64,000 nt of DNA from Roseovarius arcticus (GTDB lineage: Bacteria > Pseudomonadota > Alphaproteobacteria > Rhodobacterales > Rhodobacteraceae), in the NCBI RefSeq assembly GCF_006125015.1, contig NZ_SZZN01000001.1, positions 2,418,001 through 2,482,000 of the forward strand. Reading direction: 5' to 3'. The notes beneath the pieces were generated by a model that had not been told where the DNA came from, made no database searches, and saw nothing but the letters and a program-made list of their open reading frames with translations. The translations under genes were made by a program, and so were the position numbers. Shown here piece by piece: positions 1-8,308 of this stretch (the stretch's first letter is position 1; each line of letters begins with the position of its first letter).

Positions 1-537
1 AGACGGGCCAGCCCCGATGACCAGCAGATCGCAATGCAGAAAGCCCTTGTCGTAGGTATCGGGATCCTCTTGCATCGACAGGCGGCCAAGGCCGGCAGAG
101 TTGCGGATGGCAGGCTCATACAGCTTTTCCCAGAACGCTTTGGGCCACATGAATGTCTTGTAGTAGAACCCGGCGCTAAGGAATGGCGACAACAGGTCGG
201 TGACAGCCATCATGTCAAATTCAAGCGGGCCACGGTGGTTCTGGCTGGTGGCGGTCAGCCCGTCGAACAACTCGGCCACGGTAGCGCGGGTATTCGGCTC
301 TTGGGCCGCACCAGTGCGCAGCTGAACCAGTGCGTTCGGCTCCTCGCTGCCTGCTGTGAAAATGCCGCGCGGGCGGTGGTATTTGAACGAGCGCCCGACC
401 AGGATCTGGCCATTGGCAAGAAGGGCCGAGGCAAGCGTATCGCCCGCATGGCCTTGCATGGTTTTACCGTTGAAAGTGAAATCCAGCGATTGCGAACGGT
501 CGATAAGGCCGCCCTTGATACGGTTGATCTGGCTCAT
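1..537 (-). CDS. soxA: Sarcosine oxidase subunit alpha, N-terminal part (cut by window edge)
   Basis: This is the large subunit of heterotetrameric sarcosine oxidase, which oxidises sarcosine to glycine and passes the one-carbon unit to tetrahydrofolate. Only the first 179 residues are inside the window. They show the ferredoxin-like N-terminal part typical of SoxA: a GxTxxGxxGDTLASALLANG-like stretch, then RSFKYHRPRG and GSEEPNALVQL, and at the edge the start of the NAD(P)-type dinucleotide fold (DLLVIGAGP). The start ATG overlaps the soxD stop by four bases (ATGA), so translation is coupled. The order soxB-soxD-soxA is the usual one; soxG is expected just outside the window. Confidence 0.93.
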   Translation of the reverse strand, partial: MSQINRIKGGLIDRSQSLDFTFNGKTMQGHAGDTLASALLANGQILVGRSFKYHRPRGIFTAGSEEPNALVQLRTGAAQEPNTRATVAELFDGLTATSQNHRGPLEFDMMAVTDLLSPFLSAGFYYKTFMWPKAFWEKLYEPAIRNSAGLGRLSMQEDPDTYDKGFLHCDLLVIGAGPS

Positions 538-821
538 TTGCTGCGCCCTCTCGCGCGGGCCACGTCACGGGCCATTTCAACGTCGGTAATCTCGTGGGTA
601 AGGGTGTCGCGGGTAACGACCAGCCAACTGCGATCCCCCTGCTCGTGATACCACAGCTCCTGCATCTTCCCGGCGATGTTGTCGCGCAGGTAGCCATATT
701 CATAGAATTTATCGGCGGCATCCTCTGCCTGCCAATCGGGACGGTCGATCAGGGCGGCGTCGCCCAGATAGATGAATTCGGCGGCGTCGCGCGGACCCAG
801 AAGGGGGTGGTCGATGATCAT
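534..821 (-). CDS. soxD: Sarcosine oxidase subunit delta, without the usual zinc ligands
   Basis: This small subunit (95 residues) of heterotetrameric sarcosine oxidase lies between soxB and soxA. The family pattern is clear: GPRDAAEF near the N terminus, a DRPDW/ADKFYEY stretch, then WYHEQGDRSW and RDTLTHEI. In characterised SoxD a structural zinc is held by a CPxCG motif and an HxxxC motif. Here the first reads HPLLG and the second HEQGD, so only the histidine is left. I chose the start at MIIDHPLL because the upstream in-frame extension has no family similarity. It is coupled to soxA by a 4-base overlap. A metal-free subunit is inferred, not proven. Confidence 0.88.
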   Translation of the reverse strand: MIIDHPLLGPRDAAEFIYLGDAALIDRPDWQAEDAADKFYEYGYLRDNIAGKMQELWYHEQGDRSWLVVTRDTLTHEITDVEMARDVARARGRSK

Positions 822-927
822 GTGTTCACCTCGAAATGTCCCGCAGCAGAGGCGGATTGAAAGCGGCACTGGGCCTCTGGCAGGGGCGGGATGTGATTGT
901 TTTCAGCAGGAAAAAACATGGAGTCCC

Positions 928-2178
928 TTAATGCAGGTTAGGCTGATTGCCCTGACCTTTTTCGTCGATCATATGGCCGCGCCGGAACCGGTCGAGGCGC
1001 ATTTCGGTGGCTACGGGGTGTGGCGTATCCTTGGCCAGCAGGTGGGCGTAGCACCAGCCAGAGGCTGGCGTGGCCTTGAAACCGCCATAGCACCAGCCGC
1101 CGTTAAAATAGAGACCGCCGATATCGGTCTTGTCGATAAAGGGCGAGCCGTCCATCGACATATCCATGATGCCGCCCCAACTGCGCAGAAGACGCGCGCG
1201 CCCGATCATCGGCATGATCGCCATGCCGCCTTCGGCCACGTCCTCGACCACGGGCAGGTTGCCGCGCTGGGCGTAGGAATTGTAGCCGTCGATATCGCCG
1301 CCAAATACCAGCCCGCCCTTGTCAGACTGACTGACATAGAAATGGCCCGCGCCGAAAGTGATGACGCCGGGAATGACCGGCTTTAGCCCTTCGGTGACGA
1401 AGGCTTGTAGGACATGGGATTCGATAGGCAGGCGCATTCCGGCCTGTGCAGCAACCCGGCCAGAGGAGCCGGCAACGCACATCGCGACCTTCTTGGCACG
1501 AATTGGACCGCGGGATGTCTCGACACCTCTGCAAACGCCGTTTTCTATCTGAAAACCGGTGACCTCGCAGTTCTGGATGATGTCGACGCCGCGACTGTCG
1601 GCCCCGCGCGCATAGCCCCATGCAACCGCGTCATGGCGCACAGTGCCGCCGCGGCGCTGGTAAAGGCCGCCTTTGATCGGGAAGCGCGCGTTGTCGTAGT
1701 CGAGAAACGGCAACTCTTCGCGCAACTGCTCGGCTGTGGCATATTCGGCGTCGGCTCCCGCGAGGAACATCGCATTCCCGCGCCGGATAAACGCGTCGCG
1801 CTGCGCATCCGAATGGAGCAAGTTCAGGATTGAGCGCTGCGACACCATTGCGTTGTAATTGAAGTCCTGCTCCAGATTTTCCCACAGCTTCAGCGATAGC
1901 TCATAGAAAGGCTCGTTGCCCGGCAGGAGATAGTTGGAGCGGATAATCGTGGTATTGCGCCCGACATTGCCACTGCCCAGCAAGCCCTTTTCGACGACCG
2001 CCACATTGGTGATGCCATGCTCTTTGGCCAAATAATATGCGGTGGCAAGGCCGTGACCACCGCCGCCGATGATGATGACGTCATACTCGGCCTTTGGCTC
2101 AGGCTCGCGCCAGACGGGCTTCCAACCCTTGTTGCCGGTCAGGCCTTCCTTGAGGATGCGGAGAGCGGAATAGCGCAT
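928..2178 (-). CDS. soxB: Sarcosine oxidase subunit beta
   Basis: This catalytic subunit carries the flavins and oxidises the methylamine group of sarcosine. It has 416 residues, the normal length. The FAD-binding Rossmann motif GGGGHG is at residues 38-43, followed by the acidic end of the second strand (VVEKG). The stretch GGTVRHDAVAWGYAR around residue 182 matches the family site where FMN is attached covalently to histidine. The C terminus (FNGGWCYGGFKATPASG) is typical of SoxB. It is the first gene of the minus-strand sox operon, 106 bases ahead of soxD, and faces a regulator gene 78 bases upstream on the other strand. Confidence 0.95.
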   Translation of the reverse strand: MRYSALRILKEGLTGNKGWKPVWREPEPKAEYDVIIIGGGGHGLATAYYLAKEHGITNVAVVEKGLLGSGNVGRNTTIIRSNYLLPGNEPFYELSLKLWENLEQDFNYNAMVSQRSILNLLHSDAQRDAFIRRGNAMFLAGADAEYATAEQLREELPFLDYDNARFPIKGGLYQRRGGTVRHDAVAWGYARGADSRGVDIIQNCEVTGFQIENGVCRGVETSRGPIRAKKVAMCVAGSSGRVAAQAGMRLPIESHVLQAFVTEGLKPVIPGVITFGAGHFYVSQSDKGGLVFGGDIDGYNSYAQRGNLPVVEDVAEGGMAIMPMIGRARLLRSWGGIMDMSMDGSPFIDKTDIGGLYFNGGWCYGGFKATPASGWCYAHLLAKDTPHPVATEMRLDRFRRGHMIDEKGQGNQPNLH

Positions 2179-2256
2179 GTAGATCGTCCGATATGTCAGG
2201 TTGCCTGCAGCATGGTCTGTTTACGGCATTTGCACTTTCCTAAAAAAGTCGGATAG

Positions 2257-3225
2257 ATGCCTAAAATGGACATACCGCACGATCATCCCATAGCGCCCAT
2301 GCGAATCGGTATCCTGCCGATCACTGACTTTGCCGTCATGTCCTACGCCGCCACGGTAGAGCCGCTGCGCGCGGCCAATCTGCTGGCAGGGCGCACTTTG
2401 TATGACGTGGTTCACATCGGCATGGGCAGTGGCCCGGTGCACAGCTCGGGCGCAGTCGTTGTTCCGCCGGATGTGCAGGTTGGCGATGCACTGCGACTGG
2501 ACATGCTGTTCGTAATCGCCGGCGGCGACGTGGGCGGATATGCTGATCCCGCGCTCTTTCGCTGGCTCGCGAGGCTGGCGCGCGAGGGGACGGCCCTAGC
2601 GGGTGTATCGGGCGGGCCGGTTATTCTGGCACGCGCCGGACTGATGGCGGGGCACCGCATGACGCTGCATTGGGAATACGCCGAGGCGCTGGCCGAGGTA
2701 TCGCCGGATCTGGCGCTGGAACGCACATTATATGTGATCGACCGCGACCGGATGACATGTGCTGGCGGCACTGCGCCGCTGGACATGCTGCACGCCCTGA
2801 TCGCCCGGCAGCACGGCGCAGGCTTTGCGCGTCAGGTCAGCGACTGGTTCATGCACACAGAAATCCGCCCGCCTGTCGGCCCGCAGCGGGGCGGGCTGGC
2901 CGAACGCGTGGGCACCCACACCCCCGCCATTCTGGACGCCGTCGAAGTGATGGAGACCCATATCGCCGATCCGCTGGATCTGGGCCAGTTGGCGCAGGTG
3001 GCAGGCGTATCGCCAAGGCAGCTCAACAGGCTGTTTGCGGATCAGCTGGGCCAGCCTGCAATGCGGTACTACCGCGCGTTACGGCTGGCACGGGCGCAGA
3101 GCCTGCTGCGCAATTCAGCCCTGCCCCTGACGCAAATCGCGCTGGCAACCGGCTTTGCCAATTCGTCGCATTTCTCGCGCAGCTATGCGGCGCAGTTCGG
3201 ACACGCGCCGTCCACGTATCGCTAG
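2257..3225 (+). CDS. GlxA-type AraC family transcriptional regulator
   Basis: This is a 322-residue regulator with an N-terminal DJ-1/PfpI (GATase1-like) domain (about residues 15-190) and a C-terminal AraC double helix-turn-helix (about 225-322, ending in ALPLTQIALATGFANSSHFSRSYAAQFG). The nucleophile elbow reads GVSGGPVILA, so the catalytic cysteine is absent and the domain is probably a ligand sensor. Regulators of this build (GbdR, SouR) control glycine betaine, dimethylglycine and sarcosine catabolism in pseudomonads. Divergence from soxB suggests this one senses sarcosine or a related compound; that is inference. The start could also be Met4 or Met15, since no clear ribosome site decides it. 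Confidence 0.85.
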   Translation: MPKMDIPHDHPIAPMRIGILPITDFAVMSYAATVEPLRAANLLAGRTLYDVVHIGMGSGPVHSSGAVVVPPDVQVGDALRLDMLFVIAGGDVGGYADPALFRWLARLAREGTALAGVSGGPVILARAGLMAGHRMTLHWEYAEALAEVSPDLALERTLYVIDRDRMTCAGGTAPLDMLHALIARQHGAGFARQVSDWFMHTEIRPPVGPQRGGLAERVGTHTPAILDAVEVMETHIADPLDLGQLAQVAGVSPRQLNRLFADQLGQPAMRYYRALRLARAQSLLRNSALPLTQIALATGFANSSHFSRSYAAQFGHAPSTYR

Positions 3226-3229
3226 ACGC

Positions 3230-4105
3230 TCAGTTCAGCAGGCCAGCGTGGCGCATTCCGTCTTCAACCAGCTTTTTGGTGCCATCTGTCAGCGTCACAA
3301 GCGGTGAGCGGACCTCTTCACTGCATTGGCCGATCAACGACATGGCATATTTCACACCGACCAGTCCCGGCTCGGTGAATATAGCGTGGTGCAGCGGCAT
3401 CAGGCGATCCTGAAGCTTTAGCGCCTCCGCATAATCGCCCGCCAGACAAGCGGCCTGTAGCTGCGCGCAGAGCTTGGGCGCGGCGTTGGCGGTGACGGAA
3501 ATGCAGCCAATGCCGCCTTGGGCGTTAAAGCCGTGGGCAGTCGCGTCCTCGCCAGACACCTGAATAAAGTCCGGGCCGCAGGTAATTCGCTGCGCGCAGA
3601 CGCGGGCCAGATCGCCGGTGGCGTCCTTGACGCCGATGATACGGGGCAGTTTTGCCAATTCGCCCATCGTGGCGGGCAACATATCGACGACCGACCGGCC
3701 GGGGATGTTGTAGATGATGATCGGCAGGTCGCAGCAATCATGGGCGGCGGTAAAATGCGCGATCAGGCCGCGCTGCGTAGGCTTGTTATAATAGGGCGTG
3801 ACGACCAGTGCGGCATCGGCGCCAACCTTGTGCGCGTGCTGCATCAGCCGCATCGTCTCGGCGGTGTTGTTGCTGCCAGCGCCGGCGACGATAGGAATGC
3901 GGCGGGCAGCGACGCGCACGACTTCCTCAACAACGGCCATATGCTCGTCGTGGCTGAGGGTCGGGCTCTCGCCTGTCGTGCCGACGGGGACTAGTCCATT
4001 GCTACCCTCAGCAATATGCCACTCCACCAGTTTGCCCAGCGTATCGAAATCCACCGCGCCGTTTTTCAGGGGCGTGACCAGGGCTGGAAGCGATCCTTTG
4101 ATCAT
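3230..4105 (-). CDS. dapA: 4-hydroxy-tetrahydrodipicolinate synthase
   Basis: This enzyme condenses pyruvate with aspartate semialdehyde, the first step specific to diaminopimelate and lysine synthesis. At 291 residues it has the normal length. It shows the pyruvate-binding GTTGES loop (residues 42-47), the catalytic tyrosine in IIYNIPGR (Tyr132) and the Schiff-base lysine in [10 protein letters not shown] (Lys160). The start [13 protein letters not shown] fits the family; an in-frame upstream extension does not. It is convergent with the regulator gene (4-base gap) and divergent from a lytic transglycosylase gene. The enzyme that makes its substrate, Asd, is encoded about 9 kb away in the same window. 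Confidence 0.96.
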   Translation of the reverse strand: MIKGSLPALVTPLKNGAVDFDTLGKLVEWHIAEGSNGLVPVGTTGESPTLSHDEHMAVVEEVVRVAARRIPIVAGAGSNNTAETMRLMQHAHKVGADAALVVTPYYNKPTQRGLIAHFTAAHDCCDLPIIIYNIPGRSVVDMLPATMGELAKLPRIIGVKDATGDLARVCAQRITCGPDFIQVSGEDATAHGFNAQGGIGCISVTANAAPKLCAQLQAACLAGDYAEALKLQDRLMPLHHAIFTEPGLVGVKYAMSLIGQCSEEVRSPLVTLTDGTKKLVEDGMRHAGLLN

Positions 4106-4262
4106 GGCGGCGTCCTTTGCTAATGCCGGGCATATCGGCCCGAAACGTTGGGCGCGGCTGTGGCAGGCTGCCCACCGCATCCCTATATGGGATGGTGGAC
4201 GGCGCCCCGGCGCACGCGTAGGCTGGGCTGTCTATCCTTCGCCAAGACGGGAAATGCAAGAC

Positions 4263-6236
4263 ATGACGCGCTCTCTTTTAGCTGCCCTGCTGATGATGTG
4301 CAGCGCATTGCCCTCCTTTGGCGAGCCATCCCGCATCACGCCGCCCCGCGCACTGTCCAGCGCGCTGGACGCAGGCGCAGCCGGGCGCTGGGACCGCGCC
4401 GCACAGTTGGCCGCGCGCGATGGGCCCGTCGCCAAGGAGCTCGTCGAGTGGGCGCGCCTGCGGTCGGGACGCGGCACCCTGCCCGAGGTGCTGGCATTTC
4501 TGAACGCACATCCCGGCTGGCCGGGGCTGGACAAAATCCGCGAGGAATCCAAGGAAGTGCTGAAGAATGCCAATGATGCGCAGATCATCGCGTTCTATGA
4601 GGGCGCGCCGCCCGAAACCGGCGAGGGTGTTTTGCGCCTTGCCGCAGCGCAGGCAGCAAAGGGACGCCAGCGCGATGCCGAAAAGGGCGTGATCGCCGCA
4701 TGGCGCACCTTCGATCTAAGCTCCGAAGAGCATACCAACTTTTTGAACGCTTACGGCACCATTCTAGTGCCGCACCACGCCGCCCGGATGGACATGACCT
4801 TGTGGCGCGGCCTGCGCGATTCGGCGTTGATGCTGCCGCTGGTTGACGACGAGACCCGCGCGCGCGCCGATATCCGCCTGATGGCCCGCGACGGGAGACG
4901 CGGTATCGAGGCAAAAGTTGCCAGCCTGCCCCAAGAGATGCAGCGCGATCCCGGCATCGCCTACATGCTGTTCGAGCAATACATCAAGGCCGACAAGGCC
5001 GAGGCAGCTATGACCCTGATGCAAGGCCAGAGCCAGATTGAGAACGGTCTGGGCGAGGCATGGCGCTGGGCCGGGTGGCGCCGCAGCTTTGCCCGCCGAA
5101 TGATGCGCAATGGCGAATATGCCCGCGCCTACGATCTGGCTGCCAACCACCAGTTGCAGGATGGTGGTGCCTATGCCGATCTGGAATGGCTGTCGGGCTA
5201 TCTGGCGTTACGTTTCATGGACGATCCGGCCTTGGCGCTGGATCACTTCCAACGGCTGCGCGCCGCCGTGGAGACGCCTATATCACTGGGCCGCGCGCAT
5301 TACTGGATCGGACGCGCGCAAGAGGCGCTGGGCGACCCCGAAGGCGCGCAATTGACCTATGCCCAAGGCGCGGGAGAGCAAACCAGCTTTTACGGACTGC
5401 TGGCCGCCGAAAAGGCCGGGTTGCCATTCGATCCAGCACTGATAGGCGGCGAGGTGTTTCCGCCGTGGCAGGAGGCTGCGTTCACGCATGGCGATCTCTT
5501 TCAGGCGATCACGCTATTGGCCGCGTCCGACCAGCTAACTCTGGCCGAATGGTTCATCAATGCGCTCGCAGGTACGCTCAATCGCGGCGAAATGGGCAGC
5601 CTCGGCGCGGCTCTGGGCGATATGGGCCAGCCCCACTTGCAGATCATGCTGGGCAAGGCAGCGGCAGGGCGCGGAATTGTACTACCCGCCGACTACTATG
5701 CGCTGCATCCAATGCAGGAGATGGATCTGCCCGTCCCGATGGAAATGGCCCTTGCCATTGCCCGCCGCGAAAGCGAGTTCGACCACCGCGTCGCCAGTGG
5801 CGCGGGCGCGCTGGGGCTGATGCAGGTGCTGCCCGGCACCGCCAGCGACGTGGCGCGCGATCTGGGCATTGAATATGACCGGGGCCGCGTCCTTAGCGAT
5901 TGGCCTTATAACGCGCGGCTCGGCTCCACCTATCTGGCGCAGATGTCGCAGCGGTTTGGCGCGAATGTGGTGATGATGTCGGCAGGATACAACGCCGGGC
6001 CAGCCCGCCCGCCGCGCTGGATGTCCGAGCGCGGCGATCCAAGGGATGGCACCGGAATGGGCGATTTGGACGTGATCGACTGGATCGAGTTCATACCCTT
6101 CGACGAGACGCGCAATTACGTCCAGCGCGTCGCCGAAAGTCTGCCGATCTACCGTGCAAGACTGGGCAAGGCACCGCATCCGGTGCCATTCAGTCAGGAA
6201 TTAGTTGGCGCGACGGTGCCGTCATCGCTGAAGTAG
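4263..6236 (+). CDS. Soluble-type lytic murein transglycosylase (Slt70-like)
   Basis: This is a periplasmic enzyme that cleaves peptidoglycan glycan strands with formation of anhydromuramic ends. The 657-residue product starts with a signal peptide (MTRSLLAALLMMCSALPSFG), followed by about 450 residues of helical repeats like the superhelical ring of Slt70, and then the catalytic domain. The SLT signature is intact: RRESEFDHRVASGAGALGLM with catalytic Glu503, and later YNAGPARPPRW. An alternative start nine bases upstream adds three residues. The SRP RNA gene follows 56 bases after the stop. The family assignment is firm; the in vivo role among several transglycosylases is not known. Confidence 0.93.
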   Translation: MTRSLLAALLMMCSALPSFGEPSRITPPRALSSALDAGAAGRWDRAAQLAARDGPVAKELVEWARLRSGRGTLPEVLAFLNAHPGWPGLDKIREESKEVLKNANDAQIIAFYEGAPPETGEGVLRLAAAQAAKGRQRDAEKGVIAAWRTFDLSSEEHTNFLNAYGTILVPHHAARMDMTLWRGLRDSALMLPLVDDETRARADIRLMARDGRRGIEAKVASLPQEMQRDPGIAYMLFEQYIKADKAEAAMTLMQGQSQIENGLGEAWRWAGWRRSFARRMMRNGEYARAYDLAANHQLQDGGAYADLEWLSGYLALRFMDDPALALDHFQRLRAAVETPISLGRAHYWIGRAQEALGDPEGAQLTYAQGAGEQTSFYGLLAAEKAGLPFDPALIGGEVFPPWQEAAFTHGDLFQAITLLAASDQLTLAEWFINALAGTLNRGEMGSLGAALGDMGQPHLQIMLGKAAAGRGIVLPADYYALHPMQEMDLPVPMEMALAIARRESEFDHRVASGAGALGLMQVLPGTASDVARDLGIEYDRGRVLSDWPYNARLGSTYLAQMSQRFGANVVMMSAGYNAGPARPPRWMSERGDPRDGTGMGDLDVIDWIEFIPFDETRNYVQRVAESLPIYRARLGKAPHPVPFSQELVGATVPSSLK

Positions 6237-6257
6237 ACATCGCAGCGCGCGCCCCTC

Positions 6258-6286
6258 TTGCATCGGCCGATTATCCGCATTATCTG
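6258..6286 (+). promoter_or_regulatory. Putative sigma-70 promoter of the SRP RNA gene
   Basis: TTGCAT (6258-6263) and TATCTG (6281-6286) are separated by 17 bases. The predicted transcription start, six to eight bases downstream, falls on the first bases of the SRP RNA stem, which supports the call. Confidence 0.6.
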
Positions 6287-6292
6287 GTTGGT

Positions 6293-6388
6293 CGAGAGGT
6301 TGGCGCGGGCAGGCACCTCGCCAACCCGGTCAGATCCGGAAGGAAGCAGCCGTAACGAGCCTCGCTTGGGTCGTTGTCCAGCCTCTCA
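6293..6388 (+). ncRNA. ffs: Small bacterial SRP RNA (4.5S RNA)
   Basis: This is the RNA component of the signal recognition particle, which binds Ffh and targets membrane proteins. The universally conserved apical hairpin is present: GGTCAGATCCGGAAGGAAGC, then AGCCGTAACGAG. The ends pair over ten positions (GAGAGGTTGG at 6294-6303 with CCAGCCTCTC at 6378-6387), giving the expected single long hairpin of about 95 bases. It stands close to dnaX, a common arrangement in bacteria. Confidence 0.95.
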
Positions 6389-6400
6389 CCTTACTCCCCC

Positions 6401-6892
6401 CTATTCGGCGCCGCCCTGCAGTGCCCAGCGCATCTGGGCTTTGGTCTCGACCGCGCAGGGGCGGACTGCGCGCAGGCGGGCAAGCGCTGCATCAGGTGCC
6501 TCGCCTGCCGCGATCATCAGCCGCAGCGCGGCCATGCCAGCACGCCCGCATCCGCCCTTGCAATGAATCAAAACGCGCCCGCCCCCGCGCAGCGCAGGAA
6601 GCGCGTCGGCCACGGCCCGGCGCCATTTCGCGTTGTCAGCTGCATCAGGCACACCGTAGTCCGCCACTGGCAAATGAACCCACCGCGTGCCGATATGCAT
6701 TATGTCGGGCCCCAAATCGCCGGCGTCTGCTGCCACCATTTCGGACATCGTCGTCAGTGTCAGAACCAGCGCCGGGCGCCAATCGTGTAGATGCGCCAGA
6801 TCAGCGTCATAATCGCCCCCCGCCCCCGGCAGCGCCGAAATGGCGAGGATACCCCGCAGCACTGGCAGTGCATGGATGACGAGGGCTGTCAT
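6401..6892 (-). CDS. Dual-specificity-type protein phosphatase
   Basis: This is a 163-residue cysteine phosphatase of the tyrosine/dual-specificity superfamily. The P-loop HCKGGCGRAG gives nucleophile Cys111 and phosphate-binding Arg117. The aspartate-containing loop VADYGVPD, about 30 residues earlier, could supply the general acid. There is no signal peptide or membrane segment, so it is probably cytosolic. The substrate (protein, nucleotide or small molecule) cannot be told from sequence. It lies nine bases downstream of the metallopeptidase gene on the same strand and is probably co-transcribed with it. Confidence 0.82.
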   Translation of the reverse strand: MTALVIHALPVLRGILAISALPGAGGDYDADLAHLHDWRPALVLTLTTMSEMVAADAGDLGPDIMHIGTRWVHLPVADYGVPDAADNAKWRRAVADALPALRGGGRVLIHCKGGCGRAGMAALRLMIAAGEAPDAALARLRAVRPCAVETKAQMRWALQGGAE

Positions 6893-6901
6893 CCGACCGC
6901 C

Positions 6902-7756
6902 CTACAATCGCTCGGCGCCGAACGTGTCGCACGCGCCCATCTGACCAGACTCAAAGCCAGTCGCGAACCAGCGCGAGCGCTGTTCAGACGTGCCGTGCGT
7001 GAACGTATGCGGCTGCGGCACACGGCCTGCCTGACGTTGCAAATGGTCGTCACCGATCCGGCGCGCGGCATTCAACGCCTCCTCAATATCGCCCGGCTCT
7101 AGCAGGTTGCCCACCGCCTGCGCCCAGACGCCGCTAAGGCAATCGGCCTGCAATTCCAGCCGCACGGTCAGCGCGTTGGCCTGCCGCTCGCTGCTGGATT
7201 GGCGCGCATCATTCACCTGCCCCAAAATGCCCAGCTCGTTCTGGACGTGATGCGCAACCTCATGGGCGATGACGTAGGCCGCAGCAAAATCGCCCCGCGC
7301 GCCCAATTGCTGCGACAGTGTCGCAAAAAATTCGGTATCTAGGTACGCCTTGCGGTCCGCCGGGCAATAGAAAGGCCCGGTCGCGCCGGATGCACCACCG
7401 CACGGGCTGCGCGTGATGCCGGAATAGAGCACCATCACCGGCGGGCGGTAGTCCTGTCCAACTTGGCTGGGCATCAGGTCGGTCCACACCTCTTCTGTGC
7501 TCGCCAACACGCGCGAGCTGAAGTCTGCGGCGTGCTCTTCTTCAGCGCTTAGCTGGCGAGGAGCCGCATTCTGAACTGCCCCGCCGCCCTGCATTTCGTT
7601 CAGGATCGGCGTCACGTCAATCCCGGCAAAATACCCGATGGCGAGCACCACGATCAACCCGACACCGCCGATACCCGCGCCCCGCGCGCCACCGCCGCCG
7701 CCAGACCTGCGGCGGTCCTCGATATTGCGGCTGCGGCGCAATCCTTTCAGTCTCAT
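6902..7756 (-). CDS. YpfJ-type neutral zinc metallopeptidase
   Basis: This 284-residue protein is of the YpfJ/neutral zinc metallopeptidase family. The arginine- and glycine-rich N terminus (MRLKGLRRSRN, then a run of glycines) is followed by one membrane segment (about residues 29-45) and a periplasmic domain with the zinc motif HEVAH (165-169). The two cysteines of SPCGGASG and FYCPADRK precede it, as in relatives. The function of the family is poorly known. The gene is the first of a two-gene minus-strand unit with the phosphatase. Confidence 0.87.
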   Translation of the reverse strand: MRLKGLRRSRNIEDRRRSGGGGGARGAGIGGVGLIVVLAIGYFAGIDVTPILNEMQGGGAVQNAAPRQLSAEEEHAADFSSRVLASTEEVWTDLMPSQVGQDYRPPVMVLYSGITRSPCGGASGATGPFYCPADRKAYLDTEFFATLSQQLGARGDFAAAYVIAHEVAHHVQNELGILGQVNDARQSSSERQANALTVRLELQADCLSGVWAQAVGNLLEPGDIEEALNAARRIGDDHLQRQAGRVPQPHTFTHGTSEQRSRWFATGFESGQMGACDTFGAERL

Positions 7757-7864
7757 GATGTCTGCTCCTGCCCGGTTACAGTCCCTACAGGTATAGCGTC
7801 CTGCGCCCGGCGCACCAGAAAAACCCATATCGCCAAACGCGCGTACATCGCTTAGCGTTCCCCC

Positions 7865-8227
7865 ATGACGGACAAGACCGAAAAAGCAGAGCAGCGCACC
7901 GATTGGGCCGAGGATCGCACGATCATGGCCAATGAACGCACGTTTAATTCGTGGATGGGCCTCGGGCTGGGCGCTGTCGGCGTGGCCATCGCGCTAAAGG
8001 CGGTCTTCGGCGATTTTGAGCCAACATGGGCCGCCAAGGCTGTGGCAAGCCTCTTTCTGTTAACCGCAACGATCATTTATTGGATCGCTGCCAGGCAAGC
8101 CCACAAGACCCATCAGCACCTCACTGCCCGCGATGCCAACGTCACCGGGTCCAAGAACTTTCAAAGACTCGCGGCGCTGCTGACGCTCGCTACAATCGGT
8201 ACGGGCGCGGTTTTGTGGATGCTGTAG
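7865..8227 (+). CDS. DUF202 (YidH-like) membrane protein
   Basis: This is a 120-residue inner membrane protein. The soluble head contains the family pattern RTDWAEDRTIMANERTFNSW, and three hydrophobic segments follow (about residues 31-48, 56-73 and 100-118). It belongs to the DUF202/YidH family of uncharacterised membrane proteins. It precedes dnaX by 81 bases on the same strand and may share its transcript. No specific function can be assigned. Confidence 0.82.
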   Translation: MTDKTEKAEQRTDWAEDRTIMANERTFNSWMGLGLGAVGVAIALKAVFGDFEPTWAAKAVASLFLLTATIIYWIAARQAHKTHQHLTARDANVTGSKNFQRLAALLTLATIGTGAVLWML

Positions 8228-8308
8228 GCGGCAGGCTGGGTGGACGCGGGCGCGCCCTGCGCATACGTTGCAGACCAGAGTTTCCCGATTCCAGCAGGCA
8301 CGCCCCAC

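Noticed and set aside
3798-4262. N-terminal extension of the lytic transglycosylase
   Set aside because: The in-frame extension runs antisense to dapA and would bury the signal peptide at MTRSLLAAL.
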